From CAMTUW01 sp947085035 (lineage in GTDB: Bacteria > Actinomycetota > Coriobacteriia > Anaerosomatales > PHET01), in the NCBI GenBank assembly GCA_947085035.1, contig CAMTUW010000010.1, forward strand, positions 144,692 through 208,691: 64,000 nucleotides of DNA, given 5' to 3'. The notes beneath the pieces were generated by a model, which was not told where the DNA came from, did no database searches, and saw only the letters and a program-made list of their open reading frames with translations. The position numbers and the translations under genes were made by a program. Positions 1 through 10,286 of this stretch are shown piece by piece. How positions within the stretch are numbered: the first letter of the stretch is position 1; every line of letters starts with the position of its first letter.

Positions 1-177
1 GAAATCCCCGTCGAAGCGCATCGTGCGTCGCTCAGTGACGAGCATATCTCCGTCGGAGCGAAGGGCGGCCTCGATCGCGACCTTCTCGACGGCGAAGGTG
101 TCTGCCGCAAACGTCGCCGCGGGCAGAATCAGGGTGAACGCGAGTGCCAGGCCCGCGATGCGAAGCGCACGCATCAT
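1..177 (-). CDS. DUF2207-type membrane protein, N-terminal fragment
   Basis: Only the first 59 codons are inside the window; the gene runs off the left edge. The reading frame starts with two ATGs (177 and 174) and encodes a clear signal peptide: MMR, then a hydrophobic run ending ATFAA. After it comes a mature start with the pattern F-x-V-E-K-V ... L-R-S-D-G-D-M-L-V-T-E-R-R-T-M-R-F-D-G-D-F, which looks like the beginning of DUF2207 predicted membrane proteins (these begin with a beta-rich extracytoplasmic domain). The first ATG overlaps the tadA stop codon as ATGA, so the two are probably one transcript with coupled translation. The function of DUF2207 proteins is not established. Assignment rests on a short segment only. 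Confidence 0.6.
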   Translation of the reverse strand, partial: MMRALRIAGLALAFTLILPAATFAADTFAVEKVAIEAALRSDGDMLVTERRTMRFDGDF

Positions 178-638
178 CGCTTCTCCTCACGCAGCCGACG
201 GAAGAACGTCTGCAACAGCTGCGCGGATTCCTCTTCGAGCACGCCCGACGTCACGTCGAAGCGATGATTGAGCCGCTCGTCGTCGTGGAGGTCGTAGAGT
301 GTGCCCAGCGCTCCTGCCTTCGGATCGGCCGCGGCGAACACACAGCGCGCGATGCGTGCCTGGTGCATGAGTCCCGCGCACATCGGGCAGGGCTCGAGCG
401 TCACGTACACGACACAGTCCGAGAGTCGCCATCGGCCGAGTCTCGCGGCGGCCTCACGAATCGCGATCAACTCCGCGTGACCGGCGGGGTCGTGGTCGAT
501 CTCGCGGCGGTTGTGGCCGCTCGCGATCACGGCGCCCTCGCACACGACGACCGCGCCGATGGGCACCTCGCCGAGTGCCTCGGCGGCTCGTGCCTGCTCG
601 AGCGCCAGCGCCATGTGGATCTCGTCGGTGTTTCGCAC
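174..638 (-). CDS. tadA: tRNA adenosine(34) deaminase TadA
   Basis: This 154-residue cytidine/deoxycytidylate deaminase fold protein converts A34 to inosine in tRNA-Arg(ACG), allowing one tRNA to read CGU, CGC and CGA. The zinc site is complete: H-A-E near residue 54 supplies the ligand His and proton-shuttling Glu, and P-C-P-M-C-A-G near residue 84 supplies the two Cys ligands. Length is typical for bacterial TadA. A GTG start at 638 is used here; an in-frame Met lies eight codons later (MALALEQA), and TadA N-termini vary, so either is possible. The stop overlaps the start of the downstream DUF2207 gene. The presumed substrate, tRNA-Arg(ACG), is encoded at 3082-3158 in this window. Confidence 0.93.
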   Translation of the reverse strand: MRNTDEIHMALALEQARAAEALGEVPIGAVVVCEGAVIASGHNRREIDHDPAGHAELIAIREAAARLGRWRLSDCVVYVTLEPCPMCAGLMHQARIARCVFAAADPKAGALGTLYDLHDDERLNHRFDVTSGVLEEESAQLLQTFFRRLREEKR

Positions 639-699
639 GCCCCGGTTGTTCTCCCTCGTGCGGACTGGGTTCGAAGGCCGTCACGAACAGTCTCTCACG

Positions 700-1890
700 T
701 TACTCCGGATTCTTCTTCTCGTCCGCTTCACGCTCGACCGCGAGTTCGTCGGCGAGGTCCCTGGCCACGATGAGAACCGCCGACGCGCCCTCGAACGAGA
801 TGCCCGCCGCAGCGCGCTCGATGTGGACCGTGCGTCCGTCAATGGTTCGCATGGTACCTCTCATCACACTGGTCGTGGGCGGTGGGGTGCCCGGCGTCCA
901 CGACCGCATCTGGGCTGTGACCCGTCCGGTCTCACTGCGACCGGATGCGTCGTCGGGTGTCATGTCCGGGATTCGGACGCCAACGAACTGCAGCCCCGAA
1001 TCGCCCGTGAGCAGGCGTCTTGCGGCCTCGTTCCCGAACAGGCACCTGTCCGAGAGCGAGGCGATCCAGATCGCGTACGGGAACAACCCGACGAGCGTTC
1101 GGTAGCGCTGTTCGGACTGCACGAGTGCGCTGTCCGCCTCATGACGCTCCGTGATGTCACGCGACACGATGACCACGCCACCATCATCGAGCGGCAGAAA
1201 GCGCGACTCCCAGTGACGCGACTCACCCCGCACCGGCAGCTCGTACTCGGTCATGGTCATGACACCGGTCTCGCAAGCGAGCGCGCAGTTCCGCGTCACG
1301 GTCAGGGCCAGCGACTCCGGCAGAACCTCAGACGGTTGTTTGCCGAGAAACGAATCGGGCTGCACGTACAGCATGTCGAGCGTCGCCGCCTTGAAGTCCA
1401 AGAACTCGCCGGTCGGCGCGATGTGGAAGTACAGGTCCCCGGTGATGCGAAACACCTCATCGAACTCGCGAACCTTCGCCGCTAACTTTTCGACGGCAAG
1501 CCGATGCGCGGTGATGTCGCTCAAAATCCCGCGCAGGCGGCCCTCGAGACCGTTCTCGCGATCGATACTGACGATGTCTCGCACCCACACGACCCGCCCG
1601 GTGCGGTGAGTCATCCGATACTCGAGTTCGTGATCCTCGAGATTGTCAGTCCGTCGCTCGCAGTACTCAGCCGCCCAACCCACGTCCTCCGGATGCACGT
1701 GTCCTCGCCAGAAGCCGGGTTTCAGCCAGTCAGAGGCGGGGTAGCCCAGTATCCGCTCTGCGCCCGCGCTCACGTAGGTATAGACGGCGTCTTGCCAGTC
1801 GAACTCCCACACCATGCCGCCGAGGTCGTTGACCAACCCCTCGATACGGGCGAGTCGCAACAGGGCCTCATCTCGGCTGATCGACTCCAT
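700..1890 (-). CDS. PAS-domain protein with three PAS modules and no output domain
   Basis: The 396-residue product contains three PAS-type sensor modules in a row. PAS1 (about residues 10-125) ends in the typical W-V-R-D ... R-G-I-L-S-D-I-T PAC signature. PAS2 (about 130-250) ends in V-I-V-S-R-D-I-T-E-R. PAS3 (about 260-385) begins S-E-Q-R-Y-R-T-L-V. No kinase, GGDEF, EAL or methyl-accepting domain follows; the chain stops about ten charged residues after PAS3. No membrane segment or signal peptide is seen, so it is probably cytoplasmic. The open frame extends to 2046, next to tRNA-Ser, but the ATG at 1890 has a purine-rich GGGGGCGAG ahead of it and precedes the first domain, so it is preferred. 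Ligand and partner are unknown. Confidence 0.8.
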   Translation of the reverse strand: MESISRDEALLRLARIEGLVNDLGGMVWEFDWQDAVYTYVSAGAERILGYPASDWLKPGFWRGHVHPEDVGWAAEYCERRTDNLEDHELEYRMTHRTGRVVWVRDIVSIDRENGLEGRLRGILSDITAHRLAVEKLAAKVREFDEVFRITGDLYFHIAPTGEFLDFKAATLDMLYVQPDSFLGKQPSEVLPESLALTVTRNCALACETGVMTMTEYELPVRGESRHWESRFLPLDDGGVVIVSRDITERHEADSALVQSEQRYRTLVGLFPYAIWIASLSDRCLFGNEAARRLLTGDSGLQFVGVRIPDMTPDDASGRSETGRVTAQMRSWTPGTPPPTTSVMRGTMRTIDGRTVHIERAAAGISFEGASAVLIVARDLADELAVEREADEKKNPE

Positions 1891-2046
1891 GCTCGCCCCC
1901 GTGGTGAACCGGACCGCACCTGCGGCTTCCCTACAACCATCCGTGTCGTCTATGTTCCCAAAGCCCAATGACCTCCCACGAGATCCAAGCTTCCAAGCGT
2001 ACCCGCCGAGCCGTGATATCCTTCCTAACGCTTGCGCCACGCTCAA

Positions 2047-2136
2047 GGAGGGGTGGCAGAGTGGTTGAATGCCCTGGTCTTGAAAACCAGTAGGCCCGCA
2101 AGGGTCTCGTGGGTTCGAATCCCACCCCCTCCGCCA
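2047..2136 (+). tRNA. tRNA-Ser(UGA)
   Basis: A full class II cloverleaf is visible. The acceptor GGAGGGG pairs with CCCCTCC, the anticodon stem CTGGT/ACCAG encloses loop CTTGAAA with anticodon TGA (2081-2083), and there is a long variable arm, a GTTCGAATC T-loop and an encoded CCA end (2134-2136). Confidence 0.97.
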
Positions 2137-2164
2137 TCGCGTCAGATGGGCCCTGCGCTCCGGG

Positions 2165-2758
2165 TCAGCCGCGCACGATCATCGCGGTCAGCCACGACCC
2201 GAGTACCGCGCAACCGTCGGTGGTCAGATGTCGCGACGCCGTCGCGTCGAAGAGCAGCTCGGCGCGCGCCTCGAACTCGTCGTCGGCGTCCCACCAAAGA
2301 ACCGCGACGGGCACCCGGGGCAGCGCCTCCACCAACCACGCACGGTCCGCGTGTCCAGCCAGCGGGACCGCAGAAACCCGGGCCATCGCCGCCTCCAAGG
2401 TGTCGGGCGCACCCGCGAACCGTCGGACGATCGCTGCGGCTGTGTAGCCGCGAAACGCCGCCACGTAGTACCCGCCGTCCGGCAGCTCAGCGAAGGAGAT
2501 CCATCTGCCCGAGGGCGTGCTGCCGTCGCTTCTCGCGATGTGGTAGAACAGCAGCGCCTCGATATGAGGCGGCGTGCGAGATGCGTCGACGAGCTCGAGC
2601 TCAGGCCACCGGATCGACACGGGAGCGCCGAGAAACGACAGCGTGAACACGCCCTTGTCCGCCGACCCCTCGAACACGGCCCCGACTGCGGCTGCCGCAA
2701 CCTGGGGACTGACGGCACGAGCGAGATCGCGTGCCACACGTAACGCCTCAGAGCTCAC
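2165..2758 (-). CDS. DUF3786 domain protein
   Basis: The 197-residue soluble protein resembles DUF3786 proteins, which occur in many anaerobes and have no settled function. Visible signatures are F-L-G-A-P-V-S-I-R-W-P near residue 40, an L-L-F-Y-H-I stretch, then S-G-R-W-I-S-F-A-E-L-P-D-G-G-Y-Y in the middle, and W-W-D-A-D-D-E-F toward the end. The frame is open to 2857, but a GTG at 2758 has a near-perfect GAGGAGG Shine-Dalgarno six bases upstream, and family homology begins just after it, so I chose that start. It lies alone between tRNA-Ser(UGA) and tRNA-Ser(GCU), on the opposite strand. Confidence 0.72.
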   Translation of the reverse strand: MSSEALRVARDLARAVSPQVAAAAVGAVFEGSADKGVFTLSFLGAPVSIRWPELELVDASRTPPHIEALLFYHIARSDGSTPSGRWISFAELPDGGYYVAAFRGYTAAAIVRRFAGAPDTLEAAMARVSAVPLAGHADRAWLVEALPRVPVAVLWWDADDEFEARAELLFDATASRHLTTDGCAVLGSWLTAMIVRG

Positions 2759-2905
2759 CGCTGGCCTCCTCACGAGTGTATTTCTCGTCAAGTGTACCCG
2801 GACTCGTTTCCGCGACACCCCATCGCCCTTTACGCAAGCGGCCGACGCGGGTAGCATGTCCTCTCGCGCGCACCTACCCGCGTTCGGGGTCGCGTGTGCG
2901 CACGC

Positions 2906-2998
2906 GGAGAGTTGGCCGAGTCGGCTGAAGGCGCTCGCCTGCTAAGCGAGTATGGGGTTACAACTCCATCGAGGGTTCGAATCCCTCACTCTCCGCCA
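2906..2998 (+). tRNA. tRNA-Ser(GCU)
   Basis: Class II cloverleaf: acceptor GGAGAGT pairs with ACTCTCC. The anticodon stem CTCGC/GCGAG surrounds anticodon GCT at 2941-2943, with a long variable arm, a GGTTCGAATCC T-arm and an encoded CCA (2996-2998). Confidence 0.97.
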
Positions 2999-3081
2999 GT
3001 TGACATCTCGACTGCCGTCGCGCGGGGTTTGACAGGGCCGCAGAGCGGTGGCAGGATACCCAAGCCCCGATAGGGGCACGT

Positions 3082-3158
3082 GCGCCCTTACCTCAGCTGG
3101 ATAGAGGGTCTGACTACGAATCAGAACGTCGCAGGTTCGAATCCTGCAGGGCGCACCA
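3082..3158 (+). tRNA. tRNA-Arg(ACG)
   Basis: Acceptor GCGCCCT pairs with AGGGCGC. The anticodon stem TCTGA/TCAGA encloses anticodon ACG at 3116-3118. The T-arm is GCAGGTTCGAATCCTGC, followed by A73 and an encoded CCA. A34 of this tRNA is the established target of TadA, encoded at 174-638. Confidence 0.97.
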
Positions 3159-3169
3159 CATCGCACCTC

Positions 3170-3195
3170 ACGACCCCGTCCGCGTACGGGGTCGT
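3170..3195 (+). terminator. Hairpin after tRNA-Arg(ACG)
   Basis: A perfect 10-bp inverted repeat, ACGACCCCGT then six bases then ACGGGGTCGT, starts 12 bases after the tRNA. No clear T-run follows, so it is a terminator-like stem rather than a textbook intrinsic terminator. Confidence 0.5.
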
Positions 3196-3285
3196 CGTGC
3201 GTTCGGGTTCCTCGCACCGTCCCTGTGACGTACCATCGCCAAGAGAGACGCTTGAGCGCGATGCGAGGAAGCAGGTGCAGGGGGC

Positions 3286-4008
3286 ATGGGCGAAGATCTC
3301 GTCGTGATGCGTGATGTGCGCAGAGTCTACCGAATGGGCGACGTCGAGGTTTCGGCCTTGCGCGTCAGCGAGCTCTCGATCAAGCCGGGCGAATTCGTGG
3401 CGATCTTAGGTCCGTCCGGGTCGGGGAAGACGACCCTTCTGAACCTCATCGGCGGCATCGACGCCCCCACCAGTGGAAGCATCCGCTTCAACGGACGCGA
3501 GATATCGGGGCTGAACCGCCGGGAGCTCACGCTGTTTCGTCGAGAGAACGTCGGCTTCGTCTTCCAGTTCTTCAATCTCATCCCCACGCTCACGGCCGAG
3601 GAGAACGTGCGCTTCGCCGTCGAGCTCGCCTCGCGTGACGGGACACCCCCCAAGCGCGATGCGGCCGAGTTGCTCGCGAAGGTCGGCCTTTCCGAGCGCA
3701 TCACCCACTTCCCCAAGCAGCTCTCGGGCGGCGAGCAGCAGCGGGTCGCTGTGGCGAGGGCTCTAGCGAAGGCGCCGAAGCTGATACTGGGCGACGAGCC
3801 CACCGGCAACCTCGACTTTCGCACGGGCAAGCTCGTACTCGCGGCCCTGCGAGAGGCCAATCGCGAGGAGGGGGCGGCCGTCGTGCTCGTCACCCACAAC
3901 ACGCCGCTCGCAGCGATCGCCGACCGAGTACTGCACATCCGCGATGGCGAGATCGCGCTGCAAGAGATCAACGAGCACCCCGTCTCGCCGGAAGACGTGA
4001 CCTGGTGA
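3286..4008 (+). CDS. ABC transporter ATP-binding protein, MacB/LolD type
   Basis: The 240-residue cytoplasmic ATPase energises the FtsX-like permease encoded immediately downstream. Visible motifs are Walker A G-P-S-G-S-G-K-T near residue 43, the Q-loop F-Q-F-F-N-L near 90, signature L-S-G-G-E-Q-Q-R near 145, Walker B L-I-L-G-D-E-P-T and an H-loop V-T-H-N. Length and the FFNLIPTLTAEENV segment are typical of the LolD/MacB group, which pairs with mechanotransmission-type permeases rather than canonical transporters. The ATG at 3286 follows a purine-rich AGGTGCAGGGGGC. Its stop overlaps the next start by four bases, so the two subunits are translationally coupled. The transported substrate cannot be told from sequence; lipoproteins, peptides or envelope precursors are possible. 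Confidence 0.92.
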   Translation: MGEDLVVMRDVRRVYRMGDVEVSALRVSELSIKPGEFVAILGPSGSGKTTLLNLIGGIDAPTSGSIRFNGREISGLNRRELTLFRRENVGFVFQFFNLIPTLTAEENVRFAVELASRDGTPPKRDAAELLAKVGLSERITHFPKQLSGGEQQRVAVARALAKAPKLILGDEPTGNLDFRTGKLVLAALREANREEGAAVVLVTHNTPLAAIADRVLHIRDGEIALQEINEHPVSPEDVTW

Positions 4009-6389
4009 GACGTTTTTCGAGCACGCTCGCTCTCAAGGCCTGGCGAGACACGCTCGCGCACAAGGGTCAGTTCGTCTCGCTCATCGCTCTGGTCGCGCTG
4101 GGCATCATGAGCTTCGTCACGTTCCAGAACGGCTACTACGACCTGAAATCCTCGCTTGACACCGCGTACTCACGGCTCCACTTCGCCGACCTCTCGGTAC
4201 GCGTCAGTCGCGCCCCCCTCGCGCTCGGCCGTTCCCTCGAGGCGCTGCCGGGAGTCGCTGCGGCACGGGTGCGGACCGTGGCTGACGTGGGACTTGAGCT
4301 CAAAAACGGCGACCAGGCGACCGCGCGCATCGTCAGCACGCCCGGTCCCTCGGCGCGCGTGAACGCCGCCCACGTCGAGGCAGGACGCTTCCCCGCTCCG
4401 GACGCCCATGATGAAGTGTTGCTCCACGCGATGTTCGCGACCGAGACGTCAACGCGCATCGGTGACACGCTCACGTTACGGATCGGCGGAGAGCGCAGGC
4501 GAGTCCGCGTCGTGGGGCTGGGCACGGATCCGGAACACCTCTACCCGCTGCAAAGCGAGGGAAGCCTGCCCTCGCCGGGATCGTTCGCCGTCATCTATGT
4601 GACCGAGAAAGGTGCCGAGCGCCTCTTCGGCACCACCCGCACCGGCAACGACGTCGCTGTGATCGCTGAGTCCGGCGCGAACCTGAAGCGCCTGACCGCG
4701 CGCATCGAAGACAAGCTTGAGCCCTACGGGATCGTGGCGACACTGGCTCGCGAGAAGCAACCGAGCTTCACGACCCTGCGCTCCGAACTCGATCAGAACC
4801 GCTTGATGGCGCGCTCGATGCCCTCGCTGGTCCTCGCCATCAGTTCGATGTCGTTGTTCATCGCACTCTCGCGACTGGTGGCATCCCAGCGCGGAGAGAT
4901 AGGGCTTGCCAAAGCCTTGGGCTACAGCGACGCGCAGATCCTCGGTCACTACCTGACCTTCGCGCTGATCATCGCGACCGGCGGATCACTGCTGGGAGTA
5001 GGCGTGGGGCTACTTGGCGCGCGCGGAATCTCCTCGGCGTACGTCACGATGCTCGGACTGCCCTTCCTCGAAAGCGGCTTCTACCCCGGCGTCATAGGCG
5101 TCGCGGTGGGACTCGCACTCGTGTCGTGTCTACTCGCCGCCGTGATGCCGGCGCTGAGCTCGGCCCGGCTGGCCCCGGCTATCGCGATGCACGCCGACCC
5201 GAATCGCTCGCTCGCGGGAGGAGGAGTGCCGCTTGTCGAGCGCCTACTCTCGCCCATCCTGCCGCGCTCGCTCACGTTCCGAGTGCCTCTCAGAAACATC
5301 TTCCGAGCCAAGCGGCGGAGTCTCTACACCGTATTGGGCATCGCGTTCGCGATGGTGCTTTCCGTCGTGACCATCGCGATGTTCGACTCGATCGACTACC
5401 TCTTGGACGAAGCCTTCGTGAAGGTCGAGCGCTGGGATGTCATGGCCGTCTTCGACACCCCTGTCGGAGAAGCGCGCATCAACGAGGTCCGGCGTCTTGA
5501 GGGGGTGCACCGGGTCCAGGCTGCCCTCGTCTTCCCCGTCACCGTGTCATCCGGCGGCAGAACCGAGGACATCGTCATGACCGCCCTTCGCCCCGAGGCC
5601 GACTTCCACGGCTTCAGCGCCACGCGTGGCGCGACTCCTCGCGATGCGCTGGCCTCCGGCGACATCGTGCTGTCGGCATCAACCGCGTTGCGCCTCGGCG
5701 TGACCGTGGGCGCGCGAGTGAGTGTTGACTCTCCGCTCGTCGACGACCCGGTGGCGATGCGCGTCGGATCGCTCTCGGAAGAGATGCTCGGTCGACCGGG
5801 GTTCGTCTCGCTCGACGCGGCAGCGAAGCTTGCGGGGGCACCCGTCAACAACTACAACGCGCTCTACCTCACAGCCGATTCGCAACAGGCTGAGCGAATC
5901 CAGGACCGCATCTACGACATGCCGGGTGCCGCGAGCGTGCAGGTGAAAGCGGGCCTCGTCGATCGTCTCAAGAGCATGCTTGAGGTGTTCGATGTCTTCG
6001 GGACGGTGCTGCTCATGTTCGGCGCGGCACTCGCTTTCGTGGTGGTCTTCACGACGTTCACGGCAAACATCACCGAGCGGACCCGCGAGATCGCGACGAT
6101 GCGCACGATCGGCGAGGACAACCTTCGTCTCACCGTGATGATCACGCTCGAGAACCTGGCGATCGCGGCTGCGGCTCTTCCTCTGGGGATATGGCTTGGC
6201 CTGCGGGCCAACGAGGCGCTCTTCGCGTCGTTTGAGACCGAGGCGTACACGCTCGTCCCCTATATCCGCCCCGAGAGCATCGTGCGCATCTGCGCGCTCA
6301 TGCTCGTCGTCATCCTGCTCTCAGAGATTCCGCCCGTGAGGCGCATCTTCCGCCTCGATCTGGCCGAGGCCACCAAGGTCATGGAGTGA
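4005..6389 (+). CDS. FtsX-like ABC permease with two permease repeats
   Basis: The 794-residue membrane protein is the permease partner of the ATPase at 3286. Its layout is that of an eight- to ten-helix double FtsX protein. It has one N-terminal helix (about residues 22-42), a periplasmic MacB-PCD-like domain (about 45-260), a helix bundle around 270-400, another helix near 440, a second extracytoplasmic domain (about 460-650) and a final helix bundle (about 665-790). The second bundle carries the conserved E-R-T-R-E-I-A-T-M-R-T-I-G motif, and the first carries the matching G-E-I-G-L-A-K-A-L-G. It starts at a GTG overlapping the ATPase stop (GTGA). Such two-gene units usually export or extract envelope components; the substrate is unknown. 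Confidence 0.88.
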   Translation: MRRFSSTLALKAWRDTLAHKGQFVSLIALVALGIMSFVTFQNGYYDLKSSLDTAYSRLHFADLSVRVSRAPLALGRSLEALPGVAAARVRTVADVGLELKNGDQATARIVSTPGPSARVNAAHVEAGRFPAPDAHDEVLLHAMFATETSTRIGDTLTLRIGGERRRVRVVGLGTDPEHLYPLQSEGSLPSPGSFAVIYVTEKGAERLFGTTRTGNDVAVIAESGANLKRLTARIEDKLEPYGIVATLAREKQPSFTTLRSELDQNRLMARSMPSLVLAISSMSLFIALSRLVASQRGEIGLAKALGYSDAQILGHYLTFALIIATGGSLLGVGVGLLGARGISSAYVTMLGLPFLESGFYPGVIGVAVGLALVSCLLAAVMPALSSARLAPAIAMHADPNRSLAGGGVPLVERLLSPILPRSLTFRVPLRNIFRAKRRSLYTVLGIAFAMVLSVVTIAMFDSIDYLLDEAFVKVERWDVMAVFDTPVGEARINEVRRLEGVHRVQAALVFPVTVSSGGRTEDIVMTALRPEADFHGFSATRGATPRDALASGDIVLSASTALRLGVTVGARVSVDSPLVDDPVAMRVGSLSEEMLGRPGFVSLDAAAKLAGAPVNNYNALYLTADSQQAERIQDRIYDMPGAASVQVKAGLVDRLKSMLEVFDVFGTVLLMFGAALAFVVVFTTFTANITERTREIATMRTIGEDNLRLTVMITLENLAIAAAALPLGIWLGLRANEALFASFETEAYTLVPYIRPESIVRICALMLVVILLSEIPPVRRIFRLDLAEATKVME

Positions 6390-6422
6390 GCCTTCTCGAT
6401 CGGCTCCACAGCGACCCGCGCC

Positions 6423-8786
<2,364 letters not shown>

Positions 8787-8894
8787 AGCCATACTCCTCG
8801 GGCACGAGACGGGAGAGCCTTCTGGGAGTGTTCCCGTCAAGAGACCGTTCGGCACGGTGGACCCGCCGAAGGTCGGCGAAGGTCGTGCTCGCCC

Positions 8895-10178
8895 TCAGCC
8901 TTCGGCCGTGATGCGCTCCTGGCCGCCCAGGTACGGACGCAGCACGTCGGGCACGATCACGCTGCCGTCTGCCTGCTGGTAGTTCTCGATGACAGCCGCA
9001 AACGTGCGACCAACGGCGAGTCCCGAGCCGTTCAGCGTGTGCACAAGCCGGGAGCCCTTGAACTCGTTGGGTGAGCGGAACTTGATGTTGGCTCGTCGCG
9101 CTTGGAAATCACCGCAGTTCGAGCAGCTCGATATCTCCTTGTACGCACCGTACGAAGGCAGCCACACCTCGAGGTCGTAGGTCTTGGCGGCGGCGAATCC
9201 GAGGTCGGCCGTGCACAGGGAGATGATCCGATACGCCAGCCCCAGCTCCTGCAAGATACGCTCAGCGTCGACAACCATGCCCTCGAGTGCATCCATCGAC
9301 TGTTCGGGGCGTGCGAACTTTACCATCTCGACCTTGTCGAACTGATGGACACGGATCATGCCGCGCGTGTCGCGACCAGCACTGCCCGCCTCTTCGCGAA
9401 AACACGGGGTGTAGGCAGCGTAGTGGCGAGGCAGTGAATCGGATTCGAGTACCTCGTCGCGGTGCAGGTTGGTGAGCTGGACCTCGGCGGTGGGGATCAG
9501 ATAGAGCCCCTCGGTGGTCTTGAACAGGTCGTCTTCGAACTTGGGCAGATTCCCGGTGCCGGTCAGGGTCTCTGCGTTGGCGAGCGCGGGCACGGACCAC
9601 TCGGTGTAGCCGGCCTTCGAATGCGTGTCGAGCATGAAGTTGATGAGCGCACGGTTGAGTCGGGCACCGTCTCGGCCAAGCACCACGAAGCGCGATTTCG
9701 CAAGCTTCACGCCACGCTCGAAATCGATGATCCCGAGTTCCGGCCCCAGGTCCCAATGAGCTTTCGGCTCGAAAGGAAACGTCGGCGGAGTGCCCCATCG
9801 GCGTACCTCGACGTTGTCGTCTTCGCTCTGACCTGCAGGCACGGAGTCGTCGGGGAGGTTCGGAGCGACGAGCAGCACGTCGCGGACTCCGGCATCAGCG
9901 TGCGCCAACCGCGTGTCCAAGCCGGCGATCGCGTCGTTGATCACGCGAACCTCGTCTTTGGCGGCCTCGGCCTCGTCGCGTCGGCCGTCCTTCATGAGTG
10001 CGCCAATGGCCTTCGATGTTTCGTTGCGTCGCGCCTGAAGCTGCTCGACCTCGAGAATGAGTCGCCGCCGCTCCTCGTCAAGCGAGAGAAACACGTCAAC
10101 ATCCCATGTGGTACCGCGCGAAGCCATGGCTCGCCGAACGACATCGGGGTTCTCGCGAACGAATCTGGCGTCAAACAT
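8895..10178 (-). CDS. serS: Seryl-tRNA synthetase
   Basis: The 427-residue class II aminoacyl-tRNA synthetase charges tRNA-Ser; two tRNA-Ser genes lie at 2047 and 2906. The N-terminal coiled-coil arm that grips the long variable loop of tRNA-Ser is visible at about residues 25-105, rich in Arg, Glu and Ala. The catalytic part shows T-A-E-V-Q-L-T (motif 1 area), motif 2 with C-F-R-E-E-A-G-S-A-G-R-D-T-R-G and motif 3 G-S-G-L-A-V-G-R-T. The ATG at 10178 gives the usual M-F-D-A-R-F-V-R-E-N-P-D start and has GGAGG upstream, so the 31-codon extension to 10271 is rejected. A TATACT at 10226-10231 (minus strand) could be its -10 box. Confidence 0.97.
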   Translation of the reverse strand: MFDARFVRENPDVVRRAMASRGTTWDVDVFLSLDEERRRLILEVEQLQARRNETSKAIGALMKDGRRDEAEAAKDEVRVINDAIAGLDTRLAHADAGVRDVLLVAPNLPDDSVPAGQSEDDNVEVRRWGTPPTFPFEPKAHWDLGPELGIIDFERGVKLAKSRFVVLGRDGARLNRALINFMLDTHSKAGYTEWSVPALANAETLTGTGNLPKFEDDLFKTTEGLYLIPTAEVQLTNLHRDEVLESDSLPRHYAAYTPCFREEAGSAGRDTRGMIRVHQFDKVEMVKFARPEQSMDALEGMVVDAERILQELGLAYRIISLCTADLGFAAAKTYDLEVWLPSYGAYKEISSCSNCGDFQARRANIKFRSPNEFKGSRLVHTLNGSGLAVGRTFAAVIENYQQADGSVIVPDVLRPYLGGQERITAEG

Positions 10179-10237
10179 GAGGGCCTCCGGAGTCGGGCAG
10201 CCGAAGCGGTCAACGGTCGCCTGCGAGTATAGCCGAG

Positions 10238-10267
10238 CCGGAAGCGCCCCACATCGGGCGCTTCCGG
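10238..10267 (-). terminator. Strong hairpin between the lipoprotein gene and serS
   Basis: A 12-bp perfect inverted repeat, CCGGAAGCGCCC with GGGCGCTTCCGG, lies about 20 bases after the stop of the gene at 10287. No T-run follows, and the likely serS promoter begins right after it, so it probably insulates the two units. Confidence 0.55.
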
Positions 10268-10286
10268 ACAAGCCATCCGCTTGGTT

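Noticed and set aside
1931..2137. Minus-strand open frame across tRNA-Ser(UGA), reading like G-V-G-F-E-P-T-R
   Set aside because: This is the well-known false protein produced by translating the reverse complement of a tRNA; it has no coding support.
2942..3217. Open frames through tRNA-Ser(GCU) and tRNA-Arg(ACG) on the minus strand
   Set aside because: Also tRNA antisense artefacts (R-I-R-T-C-D, R-D-S-N-P-R).
10178..10237. T-box riboswitch before serS
   Set aside because: The predicted leader is only about 40 bases and lacks specifier and T-box sequences.
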